From positions 1 through 33,701 of the forward strand of contig NZ_JASXSI010000038.1 in the NCBI RefSeq assembly GCF_030315685.1: a stretch of DNA of 33,701 nucleotides, given 5' to 3'. Under the pieces are notes generated by a model. It was not told the origin of the DNA, made no database searches, and saw only the letters and a list, made by a program, of their open reading frames with translations. The position numbers were made by a program, and so were the translations under genes. This DNA is from Gordonia sp. ABSL11-1. Lineage in GTDB: Bacteria; Actinomycetota; Actinomycetes; Mycobacteriales; Mycobacteriaceae. Positions 1 to 7,009 of the stretch are shown one piece after another (the first letter of the stretch is position 1; each line of letters opens with the position of its first letter).

Positions 1-1
1 C

Positions 2-74
2 TTAGTCGGTGACGATGGCCTCCTCGAGAACCATGTCCTGGCCGTTGAAGGTGCGTACCTCCTTCGGCGGTGGG
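2..74 (-). pseudogene. CoA-transferase subunit A fragment
   Basis: In the minus frame that stops at bases 4-2 the peptide reads PPPKEVRTFNGQ followed by DMVLEEAIVTD and a stop. From memory this resembles the middle of class I 3-oxoacid/3-oxoadipate CoA-transferase alpha subunits, which carry a PPKEVR-F-G segment followed by a VLE stretch. Only about 23 residues remain, and they follow the thiolase remnant directly in a different frame. The simplest reading is a deletion that joined the middle of a thiolase gene to the middle of a neighbouring CoA-transferase gene; these two genes are often adjacent in ketoacid degradation clusters. The family call rests on a short match. Confidence 0.5.
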
Positions 75-661
75 CGTCGACCGCACGCCGATGCGAACGG
101 ACGGCGAGTTCGTCTTGTTCTGTCCGTCCGATGTCATAGCGCTTGCGCAGGTTCTCGGCGGTCTCGATCATCCCGCCCGGCACCGGATGGCTGTCGCCGC
201 CGGCAGTCAGACGGCCGCGGTCGAGGCGATCCATCAACTCGACACCGCCCTGTCGGATTCCGGTCCGCAACCCCACCGCGTAGTGCTCGACATTCGACAT
301 CGATTCCGCACCACCGGCGATGACGAGTCGTGCACCGCCCGTGGCGACCTGCGCGGCACCGTTGAGCACCGCCTGGAGCCCGGAACCGTATCGACGGTCC
401 ACCTCCCATCCCGGGTACTCCGACGCCGAGTCCGGCGTCGAGGGCCGCGATACGACCGATGGCCGGGGACTCCCCGTTGGCATACCCCTGCCCGAGGATG
501 ACGTCGTCGACGTCGCCCTCACCCAGCCCGGTGCGCGCGGTCAGTTCGCGCAGCAGACCGGTGGCCAGGTCAGTGACGGGCAGTGCTGCCAGCGCGCCAC
601 CCATCCGACCGACGGGCGTTCGGAGTGGCGAGCAGATGACGACACCGGTTCCAGAGCTCAC
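75..661 (-). pseudogene. Thiolase (acetyl-CoA acetyltransferase), N-terminal half, broken
   Basis: From a GTG at 661 the frame reads like the N-terminus of a type II thiolase (ICSPLRTPVGR, ILGQGYANGESPAIGR). Near 408-415 one extra G in a CCCGGG context shifts the frame. The homology then continues in the next frame (GWEVDRR, NGAAQVATGGAR, GGAESMSNVEHY, HPVPGGMIETAENLRKRYDI) up to about base 75. Two further lesions are visible. The nucleophilic cysteine of the CGSGLQ motif is a tyrosine (codon at 390-388, YGSGLQ). The C-terminal half, with its His and second Cys motifs, is absent and replaced by a CoA-transferase scrap. An intact enzyme would condense or cleave 3-ketoacyl-CoA; this one cannot. 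A single base error cannot account for all three lesions. Confidence 0.85.
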
Positions 662-681
662 GCCTCCCGGACGCCCGCCGT

Positions 682-721
682 TTCGCTGACCGTGTCCAGA
701 ATCGCGCCGACCGTGTCCAGA
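682..721. repeat. Two-unit 21-bp tandem repeat
   Basis: GACCGTGTCCAGA occurs at 688-700 and again at 709-721, a period of 21 bases, in the 75-base gap between the thiolase remnant and the flavoreductase gene. The second unit matches the repeat unit at 17113-17133 at 17 of 20 positions, so the two are probably copies of one intergenic repeat family. Confidence 0.5.
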
Positions 722-736
722 TCAGGTCAGCCGCGA

Positions 737-2299
737 TCAGTAACCGAGGAACGCGTCCGTATGCACCCGCCAGAACTGCAGACGGGTTGACGGATCGATG
801 CGTCGGACGACACCGGCCGTCGACCTGACGAACCCCGGGCTCCCCGAAATGTAGAACTGTGACGGCCGTTGGGCGCCGACCAGGTTCCGAATCAGGTCGT
901 CGTCGACCCCGTCAGCACCCGCGCCGGTCTCCACCACATGCACCGACGCCCCCGATTGACGCGCTGCATCGAGCATGTCGTCATACACGCGACGATCGGC
1001 GCCCCGGACGACGTGGATCACGGTGAACCGGCCGAGGTCGCCGCCGATCGACATCGCCGACATGAGCATCGAGCGGAAGGGAGTGATCCCGATCCCGGCG
1101 GCGAGCAGGATGATCGGCGTGTCCGGCCTCGACCTCCGGAGGACGAAGTCGCCTCCGGAGGAATCCAGATACAGCCGTCTGACGTCTCCGTCGATCAGCG
1201 CCCGCTTGACGTGCGACGGCGTCTCGCCCGTCGTGAACGCGAACCGGACCTCGTCGGCGCCGGGTGCCTCGGCGTACGAGAACACCCGTCTGGATCGGTG
1301 CCAGAGTGGACGCGACCATGCGGGGGCGCTCAGCAGGGCCCACTGCCCCGGCGCGAAGGAGAGCGAGGTGGGCGCGACGAGGATCAGCTCGTAGGTGTCG
1401 TCGGCGATGAGCTGGGCCCGATCGGCGGGAAACCGGGCCCGATCGGCGAAGGTGAGAGACACTCGGCCCGACGGCGACCGCGTCGCCACCCGGACGACGA
1501 AGGCATACAGCGAGCCGACGAGCAGTGCGATCTCGGGGACGAACTCGATGCTGAACGCGTCGGAGACCGGGATCGACACCTGCCAGTACATGAGGACACC
1601 GACGACGGCCGCATAAACGAGCCGGTGCAGACGCGTGGTCGGCGAGCTCAGGGGTTCCGGCAGCATGATCGCCGCGACGAAGAACGTCGGGCTCGAGATG
1701 TACCAGAACTGCAGCGACTGACCGCCTTCGGCCAGTTCGAGCACCCCCATGCTCGCCAGCGATGCGAGCAGGAAGACGACGACCAGCCGCCATTCGCGCA
1801 GCGCAGTCACCAGCAGCACACCGATCACCATCATCGGGATCAGCAGCGGTTCCGCCGCGATCCACCAGATCGGGTATCCGATCCCGCCGACCTCGGCGTA
1901 GGCAAGCGCATACACGACCACCGCCCCCGCGACGGCCGGATTGACGATCAACCGACGACGCCATGCCAGAACATATTTCGACGCCGCCGCGGCCACCGCG
2001 CCGACCGCGACCGTCAGCGCGGTCTCCCGGTCGCTCACCCCGGGCAGGATGAAGAACAGGATGAGGCCGGTGATCAACCAGGAATCCGCCCCGGGCGGGA
2101 CACGGACGACGGCCGCGCAGACATACGTCACCGCACCGCTCACCGTGACCGCGATCAGCAGCGACAACGCCAGTTGACCTGGTGTGAAAGCGAATTCGTC
2201 GTCGGTGGCCGACACCACGAACGACGCGACGGCCAGCGCGACCAGTGCGAGCAACACGGCACGATGCGAGGTCAGCCAGCTCGGGATCACGCGGTTCAC
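737..2299 (-). CDS. RnfD/NqrB-like membrane protein fused to a ferredoxin-NADP reductase-type flavoreductase
   Basis: 520 residues from a GTG at 2299 that overlaps the apbE stop by four bases (GTGA), so the two are probably translationally coupled. Residues 10-290 hold about ten hydrophobic helices of the RnfD/NqrB type, including a MLPEPLSSPTTR segment like the M-L-x-x-P-x-T-x-P stretch of that family. Residues 300-520 are a flavoreductase: the FAD-binding RRVFSYA motif near 337, the NAD(P)-binding AAGIGITP near 400, and a C-terminal HTDAFLGY. It probably takes electrons from cytosolic NAD(P)H into the membrane and passes them to the FMN-binding lipoprotein encoded in the same operon. The overall role is inferred; the physiological acceptor is not shown. 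Confidence 0.8.
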   Translation of the reverse strand: MNRVIPSWLTSHRAVLLALVALAVASFVVSATDDEFAFTPGQLALSLLIAVTVSGAVTYVCAAVVRVPPGADSWLITGLILFFILPGVSDRETALTVAVGAVAAAASKYVLAWRRRLIVNPAVAGAVVVYALAYAEVGGIGYPIWWIAAEPLLIPMMVIGVLLVTALREWRLVVVFLLASLASMGVLELAEGGQSLQFWYISSPTFFVAAIMLPEPLSSPTTRLHRLVYAAVVGVLMYWQVSIPVSDAFSIEFVPEIALLVGSLYAFVVRVATRSPSGRVSLTFADRARFPADRAQLIADDTYELILVAPTSLSFAPGQWALLSAPAWSRPLWHRSRRVFSYAEAPGADEVRFAFTTGETPSHVKRALIDGDVRRLYLDSSGGDFVLRRSRPDTPIILLAAGIGITPFRSMLMSAMSIGGDLGRFTVIHVVRGADRRVYDDMLDAARQSGASVHVVETGAGADGVDDDLIRNLVGAQRPSQFYISGSPGFVRSTAGVVRRIDPSTRLQFWRVHTDAFLGY

Positions 2300-3174
2300 A
2301 GGAACAACTCCAGCCCTGGGATGTCGGTGTGCTCGACGCTCCCGTTGCGTCGGATGGTCACGTGATGGAACCCCGCGGCGTGAAAGTCGAAGTCGGCGCG
2401 CAGGATCGACGCCGGGGTGAAGAACAGCGCAGTCGCCAGCCCGTCGGCGGTCATCGTGTCCGGGGCGATGACCCAGGTCGCCAACACCTCCCGTGCGGGC
2501 GAGGCGGTCCGCGGATGGACGATGTGATGCCAGTCCGCCCACGCGCGCCGATTGGCCGCCGAAGCACAGATCGCACCGGCACTCAGCTCGACGACACCGA
2601 CGGCCTTGGTCGGGTCGAGCGGATGCTCCAACGCGATCCGGACCGGACTGTCGGACACGATCCGCATGTCCCCGCTGCCGTCGACGATGTAGGCACAGAC
2701 CTCGTCGTCGAGGATCGACGCCACCCGGTCGACCGCGAAACCCTTTCCGGCAGCACCGACGTCGAGGAGGGCGGGGGTACGGATGTCGAGGACACCATCG
2801 TGGGATGCCAGCACCTCCTCCCACGTGGGAGCGGGCCGGATCGTCGTCTTCGGCGACAGCGTGCTGTCGGCGTCGTATCCGGCGTCGTCGAGCATCTGCC
2901 CTACCATGGGTGTGACCGCCCCGCCGGTGAGTTCGTAGAGCCGCCGATACCAGTCGACGAGTGGCTGATCGGACTGTGCGATCGGATACGAGCCCGCAGT
3001 GCAGGCCATCTCGGCGACCTGCGAGTCGTCACGGAACCTCGACCAGGTGCGGTCGATACGTTCGAGCTCGTCGAGGACCTTGTGCTGCAACGCTTCCGGC
3101 AGCGGCTCCGGGGTGGTGATCTCCCACCGCGTGCCGAGCGCCTCGAAGTCCCAGTCGTGGGCGGTCGGCGTCAC
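2296..3174 (-). CDS. apbE: FAD:protein FMN transferase (ApbE family)
   Basis: 292 residues from a GTG start. ApbE enzymes take FMN from FAD and attach it to a Ser/Thr of a target protein, using Mg2+. The family landmarks are present: DVGAAGKGFAVDR at 138-150 (usual form D-x-G-x-x-x-K-G-x-A-V-D), HIVHPRT at 217-223, and the metal-site segment MTADGLATAL at 241-250. The target is probably the FMN-binding lipoprotein ending 7 bases upstream; the flavoreductase overlaps downstream. No signal peptide or lipobox is visible at the N-terminus (MTPTAHDWDFEALG), although the presumed target is exported. Confidence 0.88.
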   Translation of the reverse strand: MTPTAHDWDFEALGTRWEITTPEPLPEALQHKVLDELERIDRTWSRFRDDSQVAEMACTAGSYPIAQSDQPLVDWYRRLYELTGGAVTPMVGQMLDDAGYDADSTLSPKTTIRPAPTWEEVLASHDGVLDIRTPALLDVGAAGKGFAVDRVASILDDEVCAYIVDGSGDMRIVSDSPVRIALEHPLDPTKAVGVVELSAGAICASAANRRAWADWHHIVHPRTASPAREVLATWVIAPDTMTADGLATALFFTPASILRADFDFHAAGFHHVTIRRNGSVEHTDIPGLELFL

Positions 3175-3181
3175 CGTGGTG

Positions 3182-3646
3182 TCAGGCCCGGGCCTGGGTC
3201 TTGATCTGGTCGATGGCGTCGTCGAAACCGGTCGACGTCAACGACGATCCGGCCACCTTGTCGACGTCGATCTCATCGATGCTCTTGCCGATCACCAGCG
3301 CGTCGATCCCACTCGCGAACTTGCCCTGGAACTCCTTCGACGTCCCCTTGGTCTGGCTCGTGTCGAGGCTCAGTGCGGTGATCACATTGTTCGACAGGGT
3401 CACCGTGACGCCGACCTGCTGCGGCCCGCCGGGTGAGACGTAGTTCCCGGTGGCCGAGTACTCCCCGTCCTTGTACGTGTCGTCGGCGGCGTCGTCCTCG
3501 GCGCTCGTGGCGGCGGCGGCGGACTCGGTCACCGTCGTCGAGGAGTCCGACGAGTCATCCGAGCCACAGGCGCCGGCTACGAGCCCGACGGTGGCGAGTG
3601 CCGCGGCGACGCCTACGGTCCGATTCAAGGGAGTTTTCCGGGTCAT
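3182..3646 (-). CDS. FMN-binding domain lipoprotein
   Basis: 154 residues. A basic N-terminus and hydrophobic stretch lead to VAGAC with Cys27, a slightly atypical lipobox, followed by an acidic Ser/Thr-rich linker to about residue 57. The rest is an FMN_bind domain (DGEYSATGNYVSPGGPQQVGVTV). The flavinylation motif is VAGSSLTSTGF at 131-141, where the usual S-G-A-T is G-S-S, so the likely attachment residue is Ser135. It probably acts as an extracytoplasmic electron carrier with covalent FMN, loaded by the ApbE enzyme downstream and reduced by the membrane flavoreductase. Gaps and strand fit one operon with those two genes. Confidence 0.85.
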   Translation of the reverse strand: MTRKTPLNRTVGVAAALATVGLVAGACGSDDSSDSSTTVTESAAAATSAEDDAADDTYKDGEYSATGNYVSPGGPQQVGVTVTLSNNVITALSLDTSQTKGTSKEFQGKFASGIDALVIGKSIDEIDVDKVAGSSLTSTGFDDAIDQIKTQARA

Positions 3647-3722
3647 GTGTCCGATTTTGCACGACGACAGAACTGACGACCACTCCGAACGCCGATCGAC
3701 AGGTAATCCTCAGGTGAACAGG

Positions 3723-5552
3723 TCAGCGGCCGGCGGCCGCGATCCTCGCCTGGATGGCGTCGACGAACACGTTCTGGATGTCACTCGGGGTCTTGGCGAC
3801 GTAGGTCGTCCCACCGGTGGCGTCGGCGATCGCCTTGAGCGCGTCGGTGTCCGCGTCCTCGGAGATGCCGATCGTCAGGACGAGGACGGGGCGAGCCGGG
3901 TCCTCGAGATCTTTCAGATCCGCCAGCAACTCATCGAGTCCGATGCTGTTCGGATCCTCGTTCTGCCCGTCGGTCATGATGATGACCGAGTTCGAGTAGT
4001 TGGGGTCGTAGCTGTTCTGGACCTCTTTGAATGCCGCAAGGGTCGTGTCGTAGAGGCCGGTGCCGCCGCCGAGCTGCGACGGGGACAGACCCTGCCGCAC
4101 TGCGCGCGCCAGCTCCTCACGATGGGTGCCGCCGTTGACCGCAGGCGCGTCGAGACGCCGGATCGGCAACATCCACTTCCAGTCCTGGCTCGGCCCTCCC
4201 TTGTCGATGCTGAACGCCCAGCCGCCGATCTCGGAGTTGTTCGGGAACAGCTTGAGTCCTTGCATCGATGCATCGATGAGCAGTCCCGCGCGGGTGGTGC
4301 CACCGGCCGGAGCGGCCATCGACCCCGACGTGTCCTCGACGACGAGCGTGCGGATGGGTACACCGAGGACCTGCCACTGGCGGATCGCCTTGTCGACCTC
4401 GGTGGGGTCGTCGAGCCCGAGGACCTTGACCTGCCCGACGCCGGCGCCGTCCGGCAACGGTGCGCCCTCGGCATTGCGGTAGCCGGCTCCGTTGAGGGCC
4501 TTCTGTCCGTCGGCCGAGCTCAACCTGTCGACCAGGGTCTTGCCCGCCTCGGCGGCGACGTCACGTCGCGCCGACGACGCGGTGTTCACCATCGGGTAAT
4601 CCAGCATCACGGTGCCGTCGGCGGGCACCGATGCCTTGAGTTCCGATCCCGGATGTGTCTTCGTGAACAGCAGATACTGCTGCTCGGTGGTGATCACCGG
4701 GACGTCGGAGGTGTTCGCCAGATTGAGTCGGGTGCCCTCGTTGTCGTTGGCCAGACGGGCGTTGTTCTGCTGGACGGCCAGAACTGTCATGGCCTCGGTC
4801 AGCTGTCTCTCGCTGAGGTTCTTGTTGTTCACCTCGGCGAGCGCGCCGACGATGGGTGCGTCACCGGTGCTGGTGTCGATGGGGCTACCGGTGCGCAGGT
4901 CCGGCAACTTCATGACGTCGACCCAGCTGCCGACCTCCGGGACGTCCTTGCCGGCGACGACGGTCGGTGACGTCGCGATCGACGGCGCGACCAGGTTCAG
5001 ATCCTTCCGCACCTGGGTGGTGACCCGGCGGGCCTGGATCTGCGAGTCGGACACCCACAGGTCCGGGGTCTTGTCACCACTGGTCAGCTGCCCGGGCACC
5101 TCGGCACCTGCCACGCCGTTCACGTCGTAGTCGAAGCACGAGTCCTCGGAGGCCTGCTGTGCGACGGTGCGCAGCGCGCCCGTCATCGCGGGATCGGAGG
5201 CGATGGTGACCGATTCACGATCACCGCAGCCGACGGCGCCGGTACGCCACAGCACGACGCCGGTGACGAGGGCCGCGACGACGATCAGCGCGGCCACACC
5301 CCACAGCCAGCCGCCACGTCGGCCGGTGGATACGCGCCGGTGTTCGAACCCGAATCCGTCGTCGGCACCGCCGCGTCTGCCGTTGCCACGGGCCGCCCGG
5401 GCATCGATCGGACCGCTCGCAGGCATGTCGATCGGACCCGTGCGCGAGGCACGTTGCGGCCCGGTCTGTTCGGCCCCCACCTGTCGCTGCGGCCCGGTAC
5501 CCGATCGATCCGCGCCCTCCGGCCGATCAGCGCCTGAACTGTGACGCCCCAT
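3723..5552 (-). CDS. Membrane-anchored substrate-binding and von Willebrand A domain protein
   Basis: 609 residues. Residues 1-80 are a hydrophilic, Gly/Arg/Pro-rich cytosolic segment, and 82-102 form one transmembrane helix. A bacterial solute-binding-like fold (about 110-385, e.g. TIASDPAMTGALRTV and TPDLWVSDS) follows, then a VWA domain from about 400. The metal-dependent adhesion site is complete at its first element (D-T-S-G-S, Asp407), and IIMTDGQN lies near 525. The domain pair faces outside the cell. Substrate and partner are not evident. A strong purine-rich GGGGGGAC precedes the ATG. It lies 76 bases upstream of the FMN-binding lipoprotein gene on the same strand and may be co-transcribed, but no functional link is visible. 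Confidence 0.82.
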   Translation of the reverse strand: MGRHSSGADRPEGADRSGTGPQRQVGAEQTGPQRASRTGPIDMPASGPIDARAARGNGRRGGADDGFGFEHRRVSTGRRGGWLWGVAALIVVAALVTGVVLWRTGAVGCGDRESVTIASDPAMTGALRTVAQQASEDSCFDYDVNGVAGAEVPGQLTSGDKTPDLWVSDSQIQARRVTTQVRKDLNLVAPSIATSPTVVAGKDVPEVGSWVDVMKLPDLRTGSPIDTSTGDAPIVGALAEVNNKNLSERQLTEAMTVLAVQQNNARLANDNEGTRLNLANTSDVPVITTEQQYLLFTKTHPGSELKASVPADGTVMLDYPMVNTASSARRDVAAEAGKTLVDRLSSADGQKALNGAGYRNAEGAPLPDGAGVGQVKVLGLDDPTEVDKAIRQWQVLGVPIRTLVVEDTSGSMAAPAGGTTRAGLLIDASMQGLKLFPNNSEIGGWAFSIDKGGPSQDWKWMLPIRRLDAPAVNGGTHREELARAVRQGLSPSQLGGGTGLYDTTLAAFKEVQNSYDPNYSNSVIIMTDGQNEDPNSIGLDELLADLKDLEDPARPVLVLTIGISEDADTDALKAIADATGGTTYVAKTPSDIQNVFVDAIQARIAAAGR

Positions 5553-5586
5553 CGCCGTCCCCCCTGTTTGCTGCCCCGTTGTGAAT

Positions 5587-6024
5587 TCAGCTGTAGACCT
5601 CGCGGAACGTCGACAACGACTTCCGCAGATCCCCGGATACCGCCATGGCCGCGGCCTTGCCCGCGGGCCCGATCAACGGCAACCCACCCAGATCAACAGT
5701 GAAGGTTACTGTCGAACCATCGTCTTTGGGAACAATGCCCAACTCGAGCTTGGCCTTGACCCCGCCCTTGCCGTTCCCCTTCAGACGCACCTGCTCGTAC
5801 GGACGGTACTTCTCGATCGTCCACTCGAACCGGATGCGGGTTCCCTTGACCTTGACAACCGACGCCAGCTTGACGCCCTCGGCGAGCTCGTCCGCCGTCG
5901 GCACCGTCGAGCGCCAGCCGTCGTGGAGCACCAGCCACTCGGAATAGCGGGTCAGATCCGACGCCGCCGTCCAGGTATCTTCGACAGACAGGTCCACATC
6001 GATGGAGTCACTCGTCTTGGCCAT
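5587..6024 (-). CDS. SRPBCC-fold toxin-like protein (Rv0910/MT0934 family)
   Basis: 145 residues from the ATG at 6024 (MAKTSDSIDVDLSVEDTW). It aligns by eye along its whole length with M. tuberculosis Rv0910, a START/SRPBCC-fold protein reported as the toxin of the Rv0909-Rv0910 pair: ASDLTRYSEWL, VKVKGTRIRFEWTI, GGVKAKLELGIVPKDDGS, DLGGLPLIGP, and a C-terminal LRKSLSTF. An in-frame start 48 bases further up would add a tail not seen in the family and would run into the glycosylase gene, so it was not chosen. The antitoxin-like partner is at 6713-7000, separated by a glycosylase gene on the other strand. Toxicity is from the literature on the family, not from this sequence. Confidence 0.8.
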   Translation of the reverse strand: MAKTSDSIDVDLSVEDTWTAASDLTRYSEWLVLHDGWRSTVPTADELAEGVKLASVVKVKGTRIRFEWTIEKYRPYEQVRLKGNGKGGVKAKLELGIVPKDDGSTVTFTVDLGGLPLIGPAGKAAAMAVSGDLRKSLSTFREVYS

Positions 6025-6613
6025 GGTCAGTGAGCCTAGCGTCAGCGCTGATGCGCGAGCCCTGCTGGGCACCGTTCTGGTCGGTCACGGCGTCGCGGCA
6101 CGGATCACCGAGGTGGAGGCGTACGGCGGTCGGGACGACCCTGCATCGCACGCCTACACCCGCACCCCGAGGTCGGAGATCATGTACGGACCGGCGGGGC
6201 GACTGTATGTGTACCGAATCCATGGTCATTTCTGCGCCAACGTCGTGACCGGTCCCCGCGAGCAGGGGTCGGCGGTGCTGATCCGCGCCGGAGAGGTCCT
6301 CGACGGTCTGGATCTGGCCCGCCGACGACGGCCCACGTCGAAGGGCGATCGTTTCCTGGCACGGGGCCCGGGCAATCTCACCCGCGCCCTCGGCATCACC
6401 ATGGCCGACCTCGACAGCGATCTCGACGGCGGGGCGCCGGTCTGCCTGCTGCGGTCACGGGCACCAGACCGTCGATCGGTCAGTGCGGGCCCCCGCGTCG
6501 GTGTGCGACTGGCCGCCGACGTCCCGTGGCGATTCTGGATCACCGACGATCCGACCGTCTCCGCGTACCGCCGTCACGCGCGTGCCGGGGCCAGCCCGGC
6601 CAAGGGATCGTGA
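6023..6613 (+). CDS. mpg: 3-methyladenine DNA glycosylase (AAG/Mpg family)
   Basis: 196 residues from the ATG at 6023. An in-frame ATG at 6002 would add MESLVLA and is also possible. AAG-type glycosylases flip out alkylated or deaminated purines and cut the glycosidic bond to start base excision repair. The family core is intact: ALLGTVLV, RITEVEAYGGRDDPASHA with the catalytic Glu in EVEAY, MYGPAGRLYVYRIHGHFCANVV, VLIRAGEVL, and RGPGNLTRALGI. At about 200 residues it has the normal bacterial length. The start codon shares the CCATGG palindrome with the start of the divergent toxin-like gene. The gene interrupts a toxin-antitoxin pair that is adjacent in mycobacteria. Confidence 0.85.
   Translation: MVSEPSVSADARALLGTVLVGHGVAARITEVEAYGGRDDPASHAYTRTPRSEIMYGPAGRLYVYRIHGHFCANVVTGPREQGSAVLIRAGEVLDGLDLARRRRPTSKGDRFLARGPGNLTRALGITMADLDSDLDGGAPVCLLRSRAPDRRSVSAGPRVGVRLAADVPWRFWITDDPTVSAYRRHARAGASPAKGS
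6033..6038 (-). promoter_or_regulatory. Candidate -10 box for the SRPBCC gene
   Basis: On the minus strand TAGGCT lies 8 bases before the ATG and no ribosome-binding site follows it, which suggests a leaderless or near-leaderless transcript. No clear -35 box was found. Confidence 0.35.
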
Positions 6614-6712
6614 CGCGCCTCCGCTGGCACTCCGGGGCTCCTCAGGGATCACAACAGATACATCACCCGATCACTGAGAAGCGAGCGTGCGTGCGTCACG
6701 AAGGGCGTACCA

Positions 6713-7000
6713 CTACTGCGGCGGATTGTCCTTCGGTGCTTCAGGTTTCGGTGCTTCGGGTTTCGGTGCTTCGGGTTTCGGTGCTTCGGGTTTCGGGGGC
6801 GCGGGATTGCCGGGCGCGGGATTCTGCTGCGGGGCGTCCTGCGCGCCGACAGCCTTCTTCACCGCGTCCTGCGCCTTGTCGACGTGGGAGGAGTACTTGC
6901 CCTTGGTCGCCTTGTCGATGGCGTCGCCACCCTTGTCGATCAGACTCGGGTTGCCCTTGAGCGCAGCTTTGGCCTTGTCCACCAGCCCTTTGAGATCCAT
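6713..7000 (-). CDS. Antitoxin-like small protein (Rv0909/MT0933 family)
   Basis: 95 residues. The N-terminal 50 residues (MDLKGLVDKAKAALKGNPSL and GKYSSHVDKAQDAVKKAVG) match the Rv0909-type antitoxin pattern of amphipathic helices with alternating Lys and Asp. The rest is a proline-rich tail of four KPEAP units and a short variable end. It starts 9 bases after the ctpE-like stop on the same strand and is likely the last gene of that operon, the same order as M. tuberculosis ctpE-Rv0909. It should neutralise the SRPBCC protein, but here that gene is about 700 bases downstream behind an opposing gene. The family assignment is fairly sure; the tail is unusual. Confidence 0.75.
   Translation of the reverse strand: MDLKGLVDKAKAALKGNPSLIDKGGDAIDKATKGKYSSHVDKAQDAVKKAVGAQDAPQQNPAPGNPAPPKPEAPKPEAPKPEAPKPEAPKDNPPQ
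6734..6793. repeat. Four 15-bp tandem repeats coding for KPEAP units
   Basis: The unit CGGTGCTTCGGGTTT occurs at 6734, 6749, 6764 and 6779; the first copy has one A for G. Read on the minus strand each unit codes for a five-residue Lys-Pro-Glu-Ala-Pro block in the antitoxin tail. Copy number could vary between strains. Confidence 0.9.
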
Positions 7001-7009
7001 GGCCCGAGT

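Noticed and set aside
869..2365. A 498-residue plus-strand reading frame opposite the flavoreductase gene
   Set aside because: Composition is Arg/Asp/Gln-rich without recognisable motifs and it mirrors the codon bias of the real minus-strand gene.
737..2824. A longer minus frame that would extend the flavoreductase N-terminus by 175 residues
   Set aside because: The extension is an Arg/Pro-rich shadow of apbE; the GTG at 2299 with a GTGA overlap fits the membrane protein start.
6614..6712. Terminator between mpg and the antitoxin-like gene
   Set aside because: No stable stem followed by a T-run was found in the 99-base convergent gap.
6734..6793. Possible CRISPR or minisatellite array
   Set aside because: Units are contiguous, 15 bp long, without spacers, and in frame with the antitoxin coding sequence.
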